Below are positions 36,149 to 46,547 of a stretch of DNA of 64,000 nt, in pieces (position 1 is the first letter of the stretch; every line of letters starts with the position of its first letter). The translations under genes and the position numbers were made by a program. This DNA comes from Excoecaria cochinchinensis (lineage: Eukaryota > Streptophyta > Magnoliopsida > Malpighiales > Euphorbiaceae): assembly GCA_947683425.1 (NCBI GenBank), contig CANTUQ010000083.1:3127001-3191000 (forward strand), written 5' to 3'. The notes beneath the pieces were generated by a model. The model did not search any database and was not told the DNA's origin. It saw nothing but the letters and a program-made list of their open reading frames with translations.

Positions 36149-36179
36149 TTATTATTTATGGCCAAGCAAAGGTAAGAGC

Positions 36180-36911
36180 CCCAATATTTCTATTAAAATC
36201 CTTTTAGTTTTTTAAGATTTAGTTACAATCATTTCATTTTTGCTTATCTTATATAACTCTACTTCATTTACTTATGCAAAATTTACTTGCATGTATGACT
36301 CAAATGAGTATATTTTTTCCTCCCTCTCGAGGCTTCAAAAACATATAAAAGGTAGAAAATTATTTCTTACTATTGCAACATATTATTAGTAGCATATTTG
36401 AAAAATGATGCCTTAATTTATATAAGACAACAATTTAGCAATATATTTCAAATATTAAAAACTAACAATTGTTGAAATCAAATGTTAAAATTGTTGCTAA
36501 AAACGTATGAATACTTGCAGTATTTTAAATATATTGTTTTTGTTAAATTTTTGCTATATAAATTAAGATAATATTTTTAAATATATTGCTAAAAATATAT
36601 TATAATAGATTTATTATGCGGTAGTGTCTTAAATTTACTAAAAGAAAGTTCAATGTTGTCCTTTAAGAATTGTGTTGCTCAACATTACTCTCTAACTTAT
36701 TAAATTGGCTCGATTTTGCTTTAACTTGATGAACAATCCACGTAAAGGATGAGGAGAAGAAACGGTCAGCCGCTGGCTATATTGATGCATATGTTCGTAA
36801 AATATACCAGCATAATGTTAACCCTTTTTTTATTATTTTTTATTTTTGTGTTTTCGTTCTACTTTCCAATTTGTAAAATTAGGTTATCGTTGCCCTAGTA
36901 GTATAACGTTT

Positions 36912-36960
<49 letters not shown>

Positions 36961-37556
36961 TTCAGTTCAAGCCTGAAATTCGAAACTTTCCTTAACAGTA
37001 ACTATTAACATCTTTTAACTGTAAAGAGAAACATCTTAAAACTCTTCTTCAAAAAAAAAAAAAAGAGAAACATCTTAAAACTCTAAAGGAGTGGCTTGCA
37101 TGTGATAAACAGTTGATTTGATTTTGAGGTACGCATGGTAATCCCGTCCGTTGCCTCTTTGAGGTGAAAAAATAGCAATTTTAATGATAGTGATAATAAC
37201 ACCGTTGGTGTTAAAATTATTATACTTGTGACAATGGTTAATTTCTTGATCTTCGTGTTGTTCTCTTTCCACCATGTCCCCAATCTAAATTTAAATTCCA
37301 TTTGTGATGTCACACTCATCTTTCACATGCATATTCGCTTTGCTACTAAATTAGGGCAAAACTGATCCAATTGGACAAAACGAATTTTGAAGGGAAAACA
37401 TATTATCATCATCATCATCAAATGGATGGCAAATTTGTAGCTTTAGTCTTTTAAATTTTTTTAGCTGTTTTATCTTCTAAGAAAGAAATGATAATATAAA
37501 GAACCTATTTTTTTTTTTAATTTTTTAATCGAAATGTCTATCAATTGAGATTTATA
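36180..37556. other. Non-coding stretch with (AT)n tract
   Basis: An (AT)n microsatellite lies at about 36916-36958, preceded by diffuse ATTGC/ATATTGCTAAA repeats around 36370-36600. Minus-strand frames at 37075-37319 lack domains. Confidence 0.5.
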
Positions 37557-38671
37557 AGGCCAGTTTGACAAAACTTATGAAAACAGGTTTTTCAATTGAA
37601 AAAAGTTGTATTTCAAAAAACTGTATGTCGAAAAGTAGGTAACTGTTTGGTAAATAAAATTTAAAATAACTTATAAAATAAAAAATAGTTGTCAACTGTT
37701 TGGTAAATGATATGATTAAAAATGACTTTTTATAATAAAAAATAAAAAATAAAAAATGATATATATAAATTTTAATATATTATATTTAAAATTTCACTAA
37801 AAATAATAATAATTCTCACTTATTTGAATTTTTTTATTTCACTAAACTATTAAGACCATATATTTTCATATATAATTAAATAAAAATAAATATAACATAA
37901 AAAAATTAAAAATATATTTATTATTTTCTTAATTAATCATAAGCTTTCTATTATTTGTAATGAAAGTGCAGGACGTGTAGGTTGGGTGCAATAAAAAAAC
38001 TTTTTAGTTTGGATTTATTCTTGCCCTTCTCATTTTTTTTTTAGAGAAAAAAAAAAGTAAATACAAGATTTGCAAAAGTATAAATAAATTGATATTAGAT
38101 TCACTGAATGTAACATGTATTAATAATGGCACGCAAAATATAATGCCATGTAAATGTTGAATTTAACATTATTATCTTACTACCCTAAAAGCATAGAGCC
38201 AAATTTTATTTTGATAACTCTTCCAATAAAATATTTCAAACTATACTATAGGTCATATATTTACCTATAAAATTATCAAAATAATTTAATTACACTCTTA
38301 AACACACATTTATTAAAATTGTCTAATCCAAATTTATTTTGGATGAGAGAAAAAAAAATAACATAATTATTTTTAACGTCAAATGATTTTGGGTGGTAGG
38401 ATAAGAGAAATAAAAAAAAAATTATATTAGATATATTTGTCATTATGAAATAAAATAAAGGATATTTTTGTCTAAAAAAAATATTAAATCTGCTGCCCTT
38501 AAAAACTGAAAATCAGTTTTTCTGAAAAGTTTCAATTTCTAGATTTTTCTAATATAAGGTTTTTTTACTTTTCAGAAAATCGATTTTTCTAAAATTAGCA
38601 TTTACCAAACACTTGTTTTTATCCCATGATCAGTTTTTTCTCTTTTGAAAAGTTAAGCTAAACGGGGCCTA
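37557..38671. mobile_element. Inverted-repeat element (MITE-like), copy 2, opposite orientation
   Basis: Begins AAGGCCAGTTTGACAAAACT and ends AGCTAAACGGGGCC. Both ends match, as reverse complements, the opposite ends of the element at 30893-31417. The middle (about 37830-38390) has no counterpart there, so this copy either holds an insertion or is the longer parent form. No transposase frame is present. The flanks GAGATTTA and TAAATCTC are complementary and may extend the inverted repeat, which leaves the target duplication unresolved. Confidence 0.6.
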
Positions 38672-39849
38672 AATCTCATATATTTTAGATTAACAATCTG
38701 TTTAGTAAGTTGAAATTTAAAATGTAAAATTCATCTGCAAATGAATCTATGTAGAATTCAATTTCAAATTAAACTTTATCATATTTAATACCAAAATTTG
38801 AAATATGTATTTAATATCATTTTTTTTTGTTTGGAACAAATTAAAATTCAATTTTCATTATTTTCTAATGTCGTTAATATTATAATATTATAAAATTAAA
38901 TAAAATCATAAATCATAACGATACACTTTTTCAATTTAAACAAATAGTTCAATAAAACTTAAGAAATTCAAAGCACACAACTAAAAATAAACACGAAATA
39001 AATTATAATATGTAAAAAAGAAGTACTTTTATTAATATTTTTCATTGATATTGATAAAGTATTTTAAATTTTAAGAAGAAAAAAAAGGAATTAGGAAGGG
39101 GAAAGAAAGAGATAGATTGCAGTTTTTGTTTAAAATTTTTTCTATATAGGTTTTGTGTAATTCATATATAAATTTCACATAATTAAAATAATGGAATTTA
39201 ATTCTAAATCTTTTTACATTCTAGATAAAATAATTTTGAAATTATAAATGAATTCCACAAAATTATATGAAATTCATTTTGGTAATTTTAAAAACTTGTC
39301 CTTGTATATGGGAGTGGGTAATGTATTAGAAAGGTTTATCTTTTTATAAAACGAAGACATATATATATATATAGAAGAAATAAAACGAAGATATATAAAT
39401 GGGATATTTCATGCTTTTGGCTGAAAATAATATGGGGTCATATAGCTACGTAAACATCTATAAATAGCTACAGTCATCTATCTATCTATTTGTCCCCAAA
39501 TTATAAATGCAATCTAATATTCCTCCTCCTACGAATTCTCTACCAGTAGCTATGGCTTGGAGGACCATTAGCTGGTGAATCAGAAACCACTTTGTTACTC
39601 TTAAGATTAGGTAAGGATGAGGAGTTAGGCGATCTTTTGAAAAAATCCTTATAATTTTATCTTATTTTATTTTAGTTTTTAAATTAGTTCATATATATAA
39701 TATTTTATTTTTAACAATTTGGCATTCTTCAAAATTTTCAATCTTCTATTATATTTTAGATTCAGCCCCCATCTTTACTATACCATATGTCCCCCTACTA
39801 ATTAGTCCTATCATTTTCCACATAAAAGAAAAAATTCCTAATCGAAGAC

Positions 39850-39918
<69 letters not shown>

Positions 39919-40132
39919 TTGATGACACAGGAAATTACCGTATTCCTTAAACGAGGATAATGCATTAATCCTATCATAAATATTTCGTTAGTTGACTTAA
40001 GCTTTGGAGTTCCAATTTCGAACATCTGGGATGAGATTTTAAGATTTATAGCCTTGCAAGTTCTAATTCAAGTTCAAGACCCAGTCGGCTCATCTGCCAT
40101 GATAAAGCAATCCAACAGTATCAGATTTTGCC

Positions 40133-40183
<51 letters not shown>

Positions 40184-40198
40184 TATTATTATTATTAT
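38672..40198. other. AT-rich stretch with two (TAA)n tracts
   Basis: (TAA)n at about 39849-39916 and 40136-40181. The part near 39440-39620 is less AT-biased but shows no gene. Frames through the TAA tracts are low-complexity only. Confidence 0.5.
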
Positions 40199-40881
40199 TA
40201 GGGGTGAGCAAAAAAACCGATGGACTTGGTTAACCGAAAAAAAAATCCGAAACCGAACCGATGGACTGGTTAACCGATTGTAATGGAGTGGTTAATGGTT
40301 AGTGTTTTGAAAAAACCGATATTAATGGACTGGTTAATGGTTTTTGACTCATGTGACTGGTTAACCGAACCGAAACCGAATTTTTAGTTAATTTATTAAC
40401 TTTTTAATAATTTATAACAATTTATCCTAATTAAAAGTGATAATGTACTTTTTTTTATTATACTAATTATTTTAAAGTTTTTAAGTTTTTTTAATTGGCT
40501 ATTAGTAAGTATAATAATTTATCTAATTAAAAGTGATTATGAACCGGTTAATATATTTACGTATTAAATATTAATTTTTAAAAACAAATTTGCTTATATC
40601 CACCAAATATTTTTATTTTAACAACAATAATGTTATATTATAGTGAAAAAGTTTTAATTTTTAAGTATCTTGAATATTTTAATTTTATTTATGAATATAT
40701 TTATAATTATAATGGTTAACCGAAAAATATTGGGTAACCGATCCGAAAATCCGAAACCGATGGACTGGTTAACCGATGGTAATGGACTAGTTAATGGACT
40801 GTAATTTCAAAAAACCGATATTAATGGACTGGTTAATTGACTGAGGTTAATGGACCGGTTAACCGACCATGCTCACCCCTA
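40199..40881. mobile_element. Non-autonomous hAT element, 683 bp
   Basis: Terminal inverted repeats TAGGGGTGAGCA and TGCTCACCCCTA are flanked by identical 8-mers ATTATTAT (40191-40198 and 40882-40889). The duplication length fits hAT, although it falls in an ATT-rich tract and so is weaker evidence than usual. Both ends carry repeated ACCGATGGACTGGTTAACCG motifs. The interior is related, inverted, to the 3093-4092 element. No transposase. Confidence 0.85.
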
Positions 40882-40889
40882 ATTATTAT

Positions 40890-41525
40890 TATTAAATAAA
40901 TAAAACAAATTAAGATAAAAAAAATGTAAAGCAAATGATGAAAATATTTATTCTCTTATTATTGTTATATATAAATAAACAATTCATGATGGGCATATAT
41001 ATATATATTTATATTTGAATTTGGGTTCATATTTCATTTAAACTCTTAAACTTTAATGCTGAACTATTAAGTATTATGCTTGTCAATTTCACAAATAATT
41101 AGTACAAATTCACACTGTCATTGGAAAATTGGAATTCGTGACATCCAATCATAATTATATGATATTTAAATTTTTGTTATGAAAATATGTATATCACGTG
41201 CACAATGAGATTGGTGGAAATCGAAAATAGAATAAGATGATTTTTTTATTAGTTTTATTGTGTAATGTCATATCAATACAGTTAAATGTCACATGTTCTA
41301 ATTTTATAAATGTAGTGTAAATTTATATTTATTATTTACAAAATTGATTAGTAAATGTGTTCAATGTTAAAGTTTAAATATTCAAATAAATTATGAAATC
41401 AAATTAACTTACATTTATAAGTTAAATAAGTATACTAATACACCTACATAGAAATATTAGTACATTTAAGTTAATTAAGGAAATCAAAATTTCATGTATA
41501 AATAGGTTCATGAGATTATCAAATT
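40890..41525. other. AT-rich spacer between two hAT elements
   Basis: No gene seen. The last eight bases, ATCAAATT (41518-41525), are the left target duplication of the large nested hAT element. Confidence 0.5.
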
Positions 41526-41745
41526 TAGGGGTGTACACGGTTCGGTCCAATTCGGTCTTTTACAAATCTCCGTATTGTATTGAAATTTCGGTTCTTATAA
41601 ATTTCGGTACAGTTCGCTTCTTATTAAATTCAATACAGTTCAATACGGTTTTTATAATTTTCAGTACAGTTCAGTTCGGCAGTTCGGTTCTTTCGGTACA
41701 AAACAAAATAAGACAATATAATACGGTATTTCGGATAATTTAATA
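41526..41745. repeat. Left subterminal repeat region of the nested hAT element
   Basis: About a dozen direct and variant copies of CAGTTCGGT, ATTTCGGT and CAATACGGTT follow the terminal repeat. The right end carries the same motifs, including about three tandem units of roughly 34 bp built on AATTCGGTTCAGTTCTAGTC (about 53760-53850). Confidence 0.8.
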
Positions 41746-44700
41746 TTTTTAAAAATTTACAATATAAATATACACAATAATAAATATAAATATAATTAAA
41801 ATATCTCAACAAATACATACAATTTTGCATTCAATTTTAAAAAAATATTTTAATTTATCCCTCTCTTTTATGAAAAGAGAAAAACATATTTTAACAATAG
41901 TCACTCTAAATGAAATTTTAAATTCGAGATAAATTGTTTCAATAAATTTCCTAAAATCCTAATATTTAATAAAATTAATTGGTAATTCATCTCTAATGAT
42001 CATCCTAATTACTAAAAAATGTAAAACAATCTCTTACTTAGCAGGCGTTTTGCTTGCATATAATTTTGAGGATCCATGGGTTCTGCTCCTACTTTTGCTG
42101 CTGATAATGAATTCCTTCCTCTGTCGCGTGATCTGGTAAAGAATCACAAAAGACAAGTGGATGGCAGACCTAGTGTGGTTCCACCGAATGCTGTTGAGCT
42201 GCACAAACAAAGGTCTGATCAGTTCAATCTTTTTGTCGACAACCTTTCGCCAGGTTGGCCTGCATATGGCCTGGGGAAGATATTTACTTGGTATGGAAAT
42301 GTGGAGCAAGTTTTTGTTGCCAGAAGACTCAGCAAGAGGGGAACGATCTTTGGATTTGTTAAAATCTCTGGGGTGAGAAATATTTCCAATCTCATTACAA
42401 AACTAAATGGCTATTGGTTGGGAAGGAGAAGGATTCAGGTGAATTTGGCAATATATGGAGATAAGGCAAAGAAACCAATTAGCCAGGAAGTACCTAGAAA
42501 GCATAAATCTACAGACAAATATAACCTCAGAGATGGAAGGACTTATGCAGAAGCTCTGGGGTTTCACCGAACGAGTCAGGATAGAGTGAGAAGGGATACT
42601 TGTATTAACAATAGGGCGGGTGCAGTCAATTTTATGTACGAACCTAAAAAAAACGATAAGGAATGGCTCAGTAGGAGTCTAGTTGGCTGGTTGCACCACC
42701 CTCAAAACTGTACTACGATCCAAGATAGCCTTATTGGAGCTGGTTATTTCAACTGTACCTGTCACCCTATGGGGGGTAATTAATCCTTCTCATCTTTCCA
42801 TCTGAAGAGGAAAAATTGAAAATGTTGGAAGGAGGTTTAGCCTAGCTTTCAGAATGGTTTGAATACATTAAACCTTGGGAACCCAAGGATATTTGCACCA
42901 AAAGATTTGCTTGGTTACGCTGTGAGGGGGTTGCCTCTGAATGCTTGGAGTGCTGAGTTCTTCAGTACTATTGCTACCATTAATGGGGGTTTTATCAGTC
43001 TTGATGAAGCCATAAGAAACAAGTCTAGGTTTGATGTAGCAAGAGTTCTTATGTCAACTTCCTGGCCGAATAACATTAATACTATTCTCAAAGTAAGGAT
43101 TAATGGTGAGATTTTCCCAATCATACTAGTTGAGGAGCCTTGTCTCATCTTCCCTCCATTTGGGAACAGTTTAAAAAATGGTGATAATAACTCACAAACC
43201 TCCTTCTCTTCTTTGCCGTCAACCCCATCGCCGGAATCCTCCACAAGGAGACCGTTGAATAGCTCCTTTTCAAACTCTGGAAGATGAACAGGTTCTCAAA
43301 GCAGCATGCATTTGATTGATAACCCCAAGACAGATTTGGCAGCGCATGAGGATGATTTGGTGACGACTAGGAAGGATATAATAAATAAATATCCTACATC
43401 CCCTGCTCAAGAATTGGGCTAGACCCTGCTATGGAGGATGGTTTTGGGCCCTCTCAAGATGATCAACCATCTTGCCCTCTAGCTTCTCCTATGGAAAGTT
43501 CTCCAAATGATCCTAACTGGAATGTAATTGAATTGGGCTCAAATGGAAAAGTCCATGGGCCTAAATCCGGGAAGAAGAAATCCAAAAAGATTAGATCCTT
43601 CTATGTTCTCGACCCCAAAAAGTCCCTCTTGCAACCTCACCCTTTATCCAAGAAAAAAGGAAGGAAAGTTTCCACCCCAAGGAGGGCCCAGATCCAGATT
43701 CCCTTGCCTACTATATCTGAAAATGGTAAGTGTGACGCGCGCCGGAACCAGCAAGGCCCTCTTCGGGAATCCGCTTTTAGGATTCGAGGGATGGATTCGC
43801 GTCTTTTTTGATCTTAGGTGTTATGAGATATTTTCGGCACCTCCTTTCACAATAGAACATTGAAAAGGACCATCCATCGCCATAACACCTTTAGGCACTT
43901 TTGAGGTATTTTGGAGTCGCCACCCAATTTACAAGAAATTGGGAAAGTTTAACCTCTTATCGGTCTAAACCAGAGATGGTGTCCGGAACTTCACACTTAT
44001 TGGTGCCTTGGTTAATTATAAATGAGTTTTTAAATTATAAAATTTCATTTTTCATCTCACACAATTAATGTAATTTATTAAAGCGCGTATCAATCACATA
44101 TGAAACGATAAATAAAAATGAAAATAAAGACAAAATTAAATTACAACAAAACTAGGGGCGGAATACAACCCCCATTGTAAATAAAATATGAATCATATAT
44201 AAAACGGGGTATTTATTAATATTGAGGACGTTGGTCCTCTCATGCACAATTAAAGAAAATCATTTTAAAGTGACAATTTATTTTAGATGGAAAACTAGGA
44301 CATTGGTTCCATTTTATTAGAAAACCCAATTTTATTTGTAGAAATATTTTTGTGTGATTTTTGATTAAGCGTGCATAAAATAAATGGTTTTCTTAATTAT
44401 TACATGCCAAATAACTCAATAAAACAAATAAAGGAAAAAAATAACAAATACAATGAAAAATAACAACTTCTCGGATCTCCTCCTTCATTCGCACGGGTGC
44501 TCAAAAAGGGGAACACAAGTATTTGACACCAACAACAAACACAAATAAAATTGATGTTAGTAATCGAAGTAAGAAAATCAACTAAACATTTATAACAATA
44601 CATAAATTAAATAAAACATGTATATTATATGATAAATAAATTAAATGACATATTAAAATAAATTAACAAATTAATAGATCACTATTTAAAACATAAAGCA

Positions 44701-44855
44701 ATAATAATAACAATAACAACAACAACAAAAATAATAATAACAATAATAAGGATAATAATAACGATAAACGATGATAGCAACAATAAATAACACTAATAAC
44801 AATATACTAATGGCATATATAATGATGATAATAGCAAAAGATAAGTAAATAAGTA

Positions 44856-44856
<1 letters not shown>

Positions 44857-44937
<81 letters not shown>
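44857..44937. repeat. (TAA)n microsatellite in solo LTR copy 2
   Basis: About 26 TAA triplets at the position equivalent to the tract in copy 1, longer here. The poly-Tyr frame on the minus strand is an artefact of it. Confidence 0.95.
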
Positions 44938-44938
<1 letters not shown>

Positions 44939-45861
44939 GGATGAACAATTAAAAGAAAATGGGAACAAATAACGAAATTAAAAGTTAGATCTACATCTAA
45001 GAACAATATTAAAAGTTAGATCTACATCTAAAATGACATAAAATAAATAAATCAACAACAAATATATAGATCTACATGTTTACTAATTTAAATGTTAGCA
45101 AAAATGATGAAAATAAAAATTAAATCAAGAGATCGAGTCTAGAATATTTACCCTCAGATTTCGGATTCAATGGAAAAATATGATGGATTTTCCTTGTTTT
45201 GATTTGCAAAATATGGTTTTGAAATGATAAAGTTTGAGATTTTGATTTAAAAGAAAAACTTGAAAAATAATTAAAGAAAAATTAAATTGATTCCCAAGAA
45301 TAAAGAATTGATTTTCTTTGTCTCAAGAACAATTGTTAATTAAAATTAAAGAGAAGAAGTTGATGAAAACAAAATTAATTTCCAAGAACAAAGAATTATT
45401 TTCTTTGTCTCAAGAAATTATAATTGATAGAAAAACTAATCTCAAAAACAAAGAATTGATTTCTTTGCTTCAAGACCAATTTTAGCTTGAAAATTAATTT
45501 TTTTGGCTTTGAAGATTTTATTTTTTGATGAAGAAAACTCAAATGATGTAGAGATGATTTTTTAGAGAGAGGAAGTGAGAAGATTAGGAAAACCAAAAAA
45601 ATTCAAAATTCTTCCTAGAGAGAAAATGGCCAACCCCCTAATTTCTCTCATCTCTTTCTTTTTATTACCAAAAAAACTAAAAAAAACTATTAATTAATTA
45701 AGAAATAAAATTATTTTTATTAAATTTTCCTTAATTTAAGTGTGAAAAAGGAAAAAAAACATCAACCAAATCCCGGAAAAATCTTCAAAAAAGTCAAAAA
45801 AATTGAAAACAAAAAATTTTTGGGTGAAAAAATATCAATTTCGGTGATTTTGGGCGACTGA

Positions 45862-45960
45862 GGCACAGCTGTGCTTTTAAAAAAGCACAGCTGTGCTTTT
45901 GCGCGCAGTGCGCGTAATGTACAGCCGTGCATCCAAAAGCACACCCTCCATCCAAAAGCA
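45862..45960. repeat. GC-rich AGCACAGCTGTGCTTTT repeat in solo LTR copy 2
   Basis: Two near-perfect copies of GCACAGCTGTGCTTTT, each a palindrome around CAGCTG, are followed by GCGCGCAGTGCGCG and two CATCCAAAAGCA units. It occupies the place of the 28-bp GACCGACGG repeat in copy 1. Confidence 0.8.
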
Positions 45961-46547
45961 TACCCTCTCTTTTTTCTTTTCTTCTTTTTTTTTTCTTCTT
46001 TTTTTTTTAATTTTCAAATATGACTAAAAAATACTAAATTTATTCTCAAAAACTATTTTCTAAATTATTTTATTTTTTTATTATTTTTTATTATATTTTT
46101 TTTTATTTTTTAATATTTTTAATATTTTTTATTTTTATTTTAAAATGCAAATTTGACAAGGAAATCATTATTTTTAATCTTTTTGCCTGAGAAGGCAATT
46201 TTTCATCATTGGGTAACTCCGATCTAGGCTGACTCAGGACCCGGTGTCTACAGTAAGTGTGCTGATGAATCTCTGACCGATGGGTGTATCCAAAATCAAA
46301 ACCTCTGTCTCTCTTCCCCCGTGTTGGCGGATGGTTCTTCTCCAGAGGATATCGAAGCAGATAAAGTTATGGAAGTAGCAAATCTCCTCGGGATTAGGTT
46401 CCCAGAGGGTAAAGAAGCTTTCCTCAGCTCAATTAACGAAATAGAACGCATCGAAAAGGAGGCATGGAGAGCTGAAAATGTCAGCTCTTCATAAGGTATG
46501 TGAGCTTCTTGCTCTGTTTGCTACAGGTGTTGCTGAATTATATGTAA

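Larger units (their letters stand above)
43731..46254 (+). mobile_element. Solo LTR, copy 2, inside LINE ORF1
   Basis: Begins TGTGACGCGCGCCGG and ends ACCCGGTGTCTACA exactly like the copy at 106-2823, in the same orientation, with its own perfect 5-bp duplication GTAAG (43726-43730 and 46255-46259). The interrupted ORF1 reads on across the insertion after removal of one GTAAG, which confirms the borders. It shares most landmarks with copy 1 but is about 190 bp shorter. It carries a different GC-rich repeat near its 3' end. It is the youngest layer of the nest. Confidence 0.95.
42076..46494 (+). pseudogene. LINE ORF1, split by the solo LTR
   Basis: The first part (42076-42783) starts MGSAPTFAADNE and contains an RNA-recognition-motif-like fold (FNLFVDNLSPGWPAYGLGKI, then IFGFVKISGV). 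The frame then shifts: an EEEKLKMLEGGLA stretch is followed by a TAG where Trp is usual and then LSEWFEYIKPWE. GLPLNAWSAEFFSTI...GGFISLDEAIRNKSRFDVAR (to 43287) is a typical DUF4283 region. A basic PKSGKKKSKKIRSF stretch follows. The reading resumes after the LTR at 46255 and ends at TAA 46492-46494 (EAWRAENVSSS). The family role is binding of element RNA. At least two frameshifts, one nonsense change and the 2.5-kb insertion inactivate it. Confidence 0.85.

Noticed and set aside
23100..36170. Known microRNA or tasiRNA precursor at the duplicated locus
   Set aside because: I compared the blocks from memory with common plant miRNA families (156, 159/319, 160, 164, 166, 168, 172, 390, 393, 394, 396, 398, 399, 408 and others) and saw no mature sequence or long hairpin.
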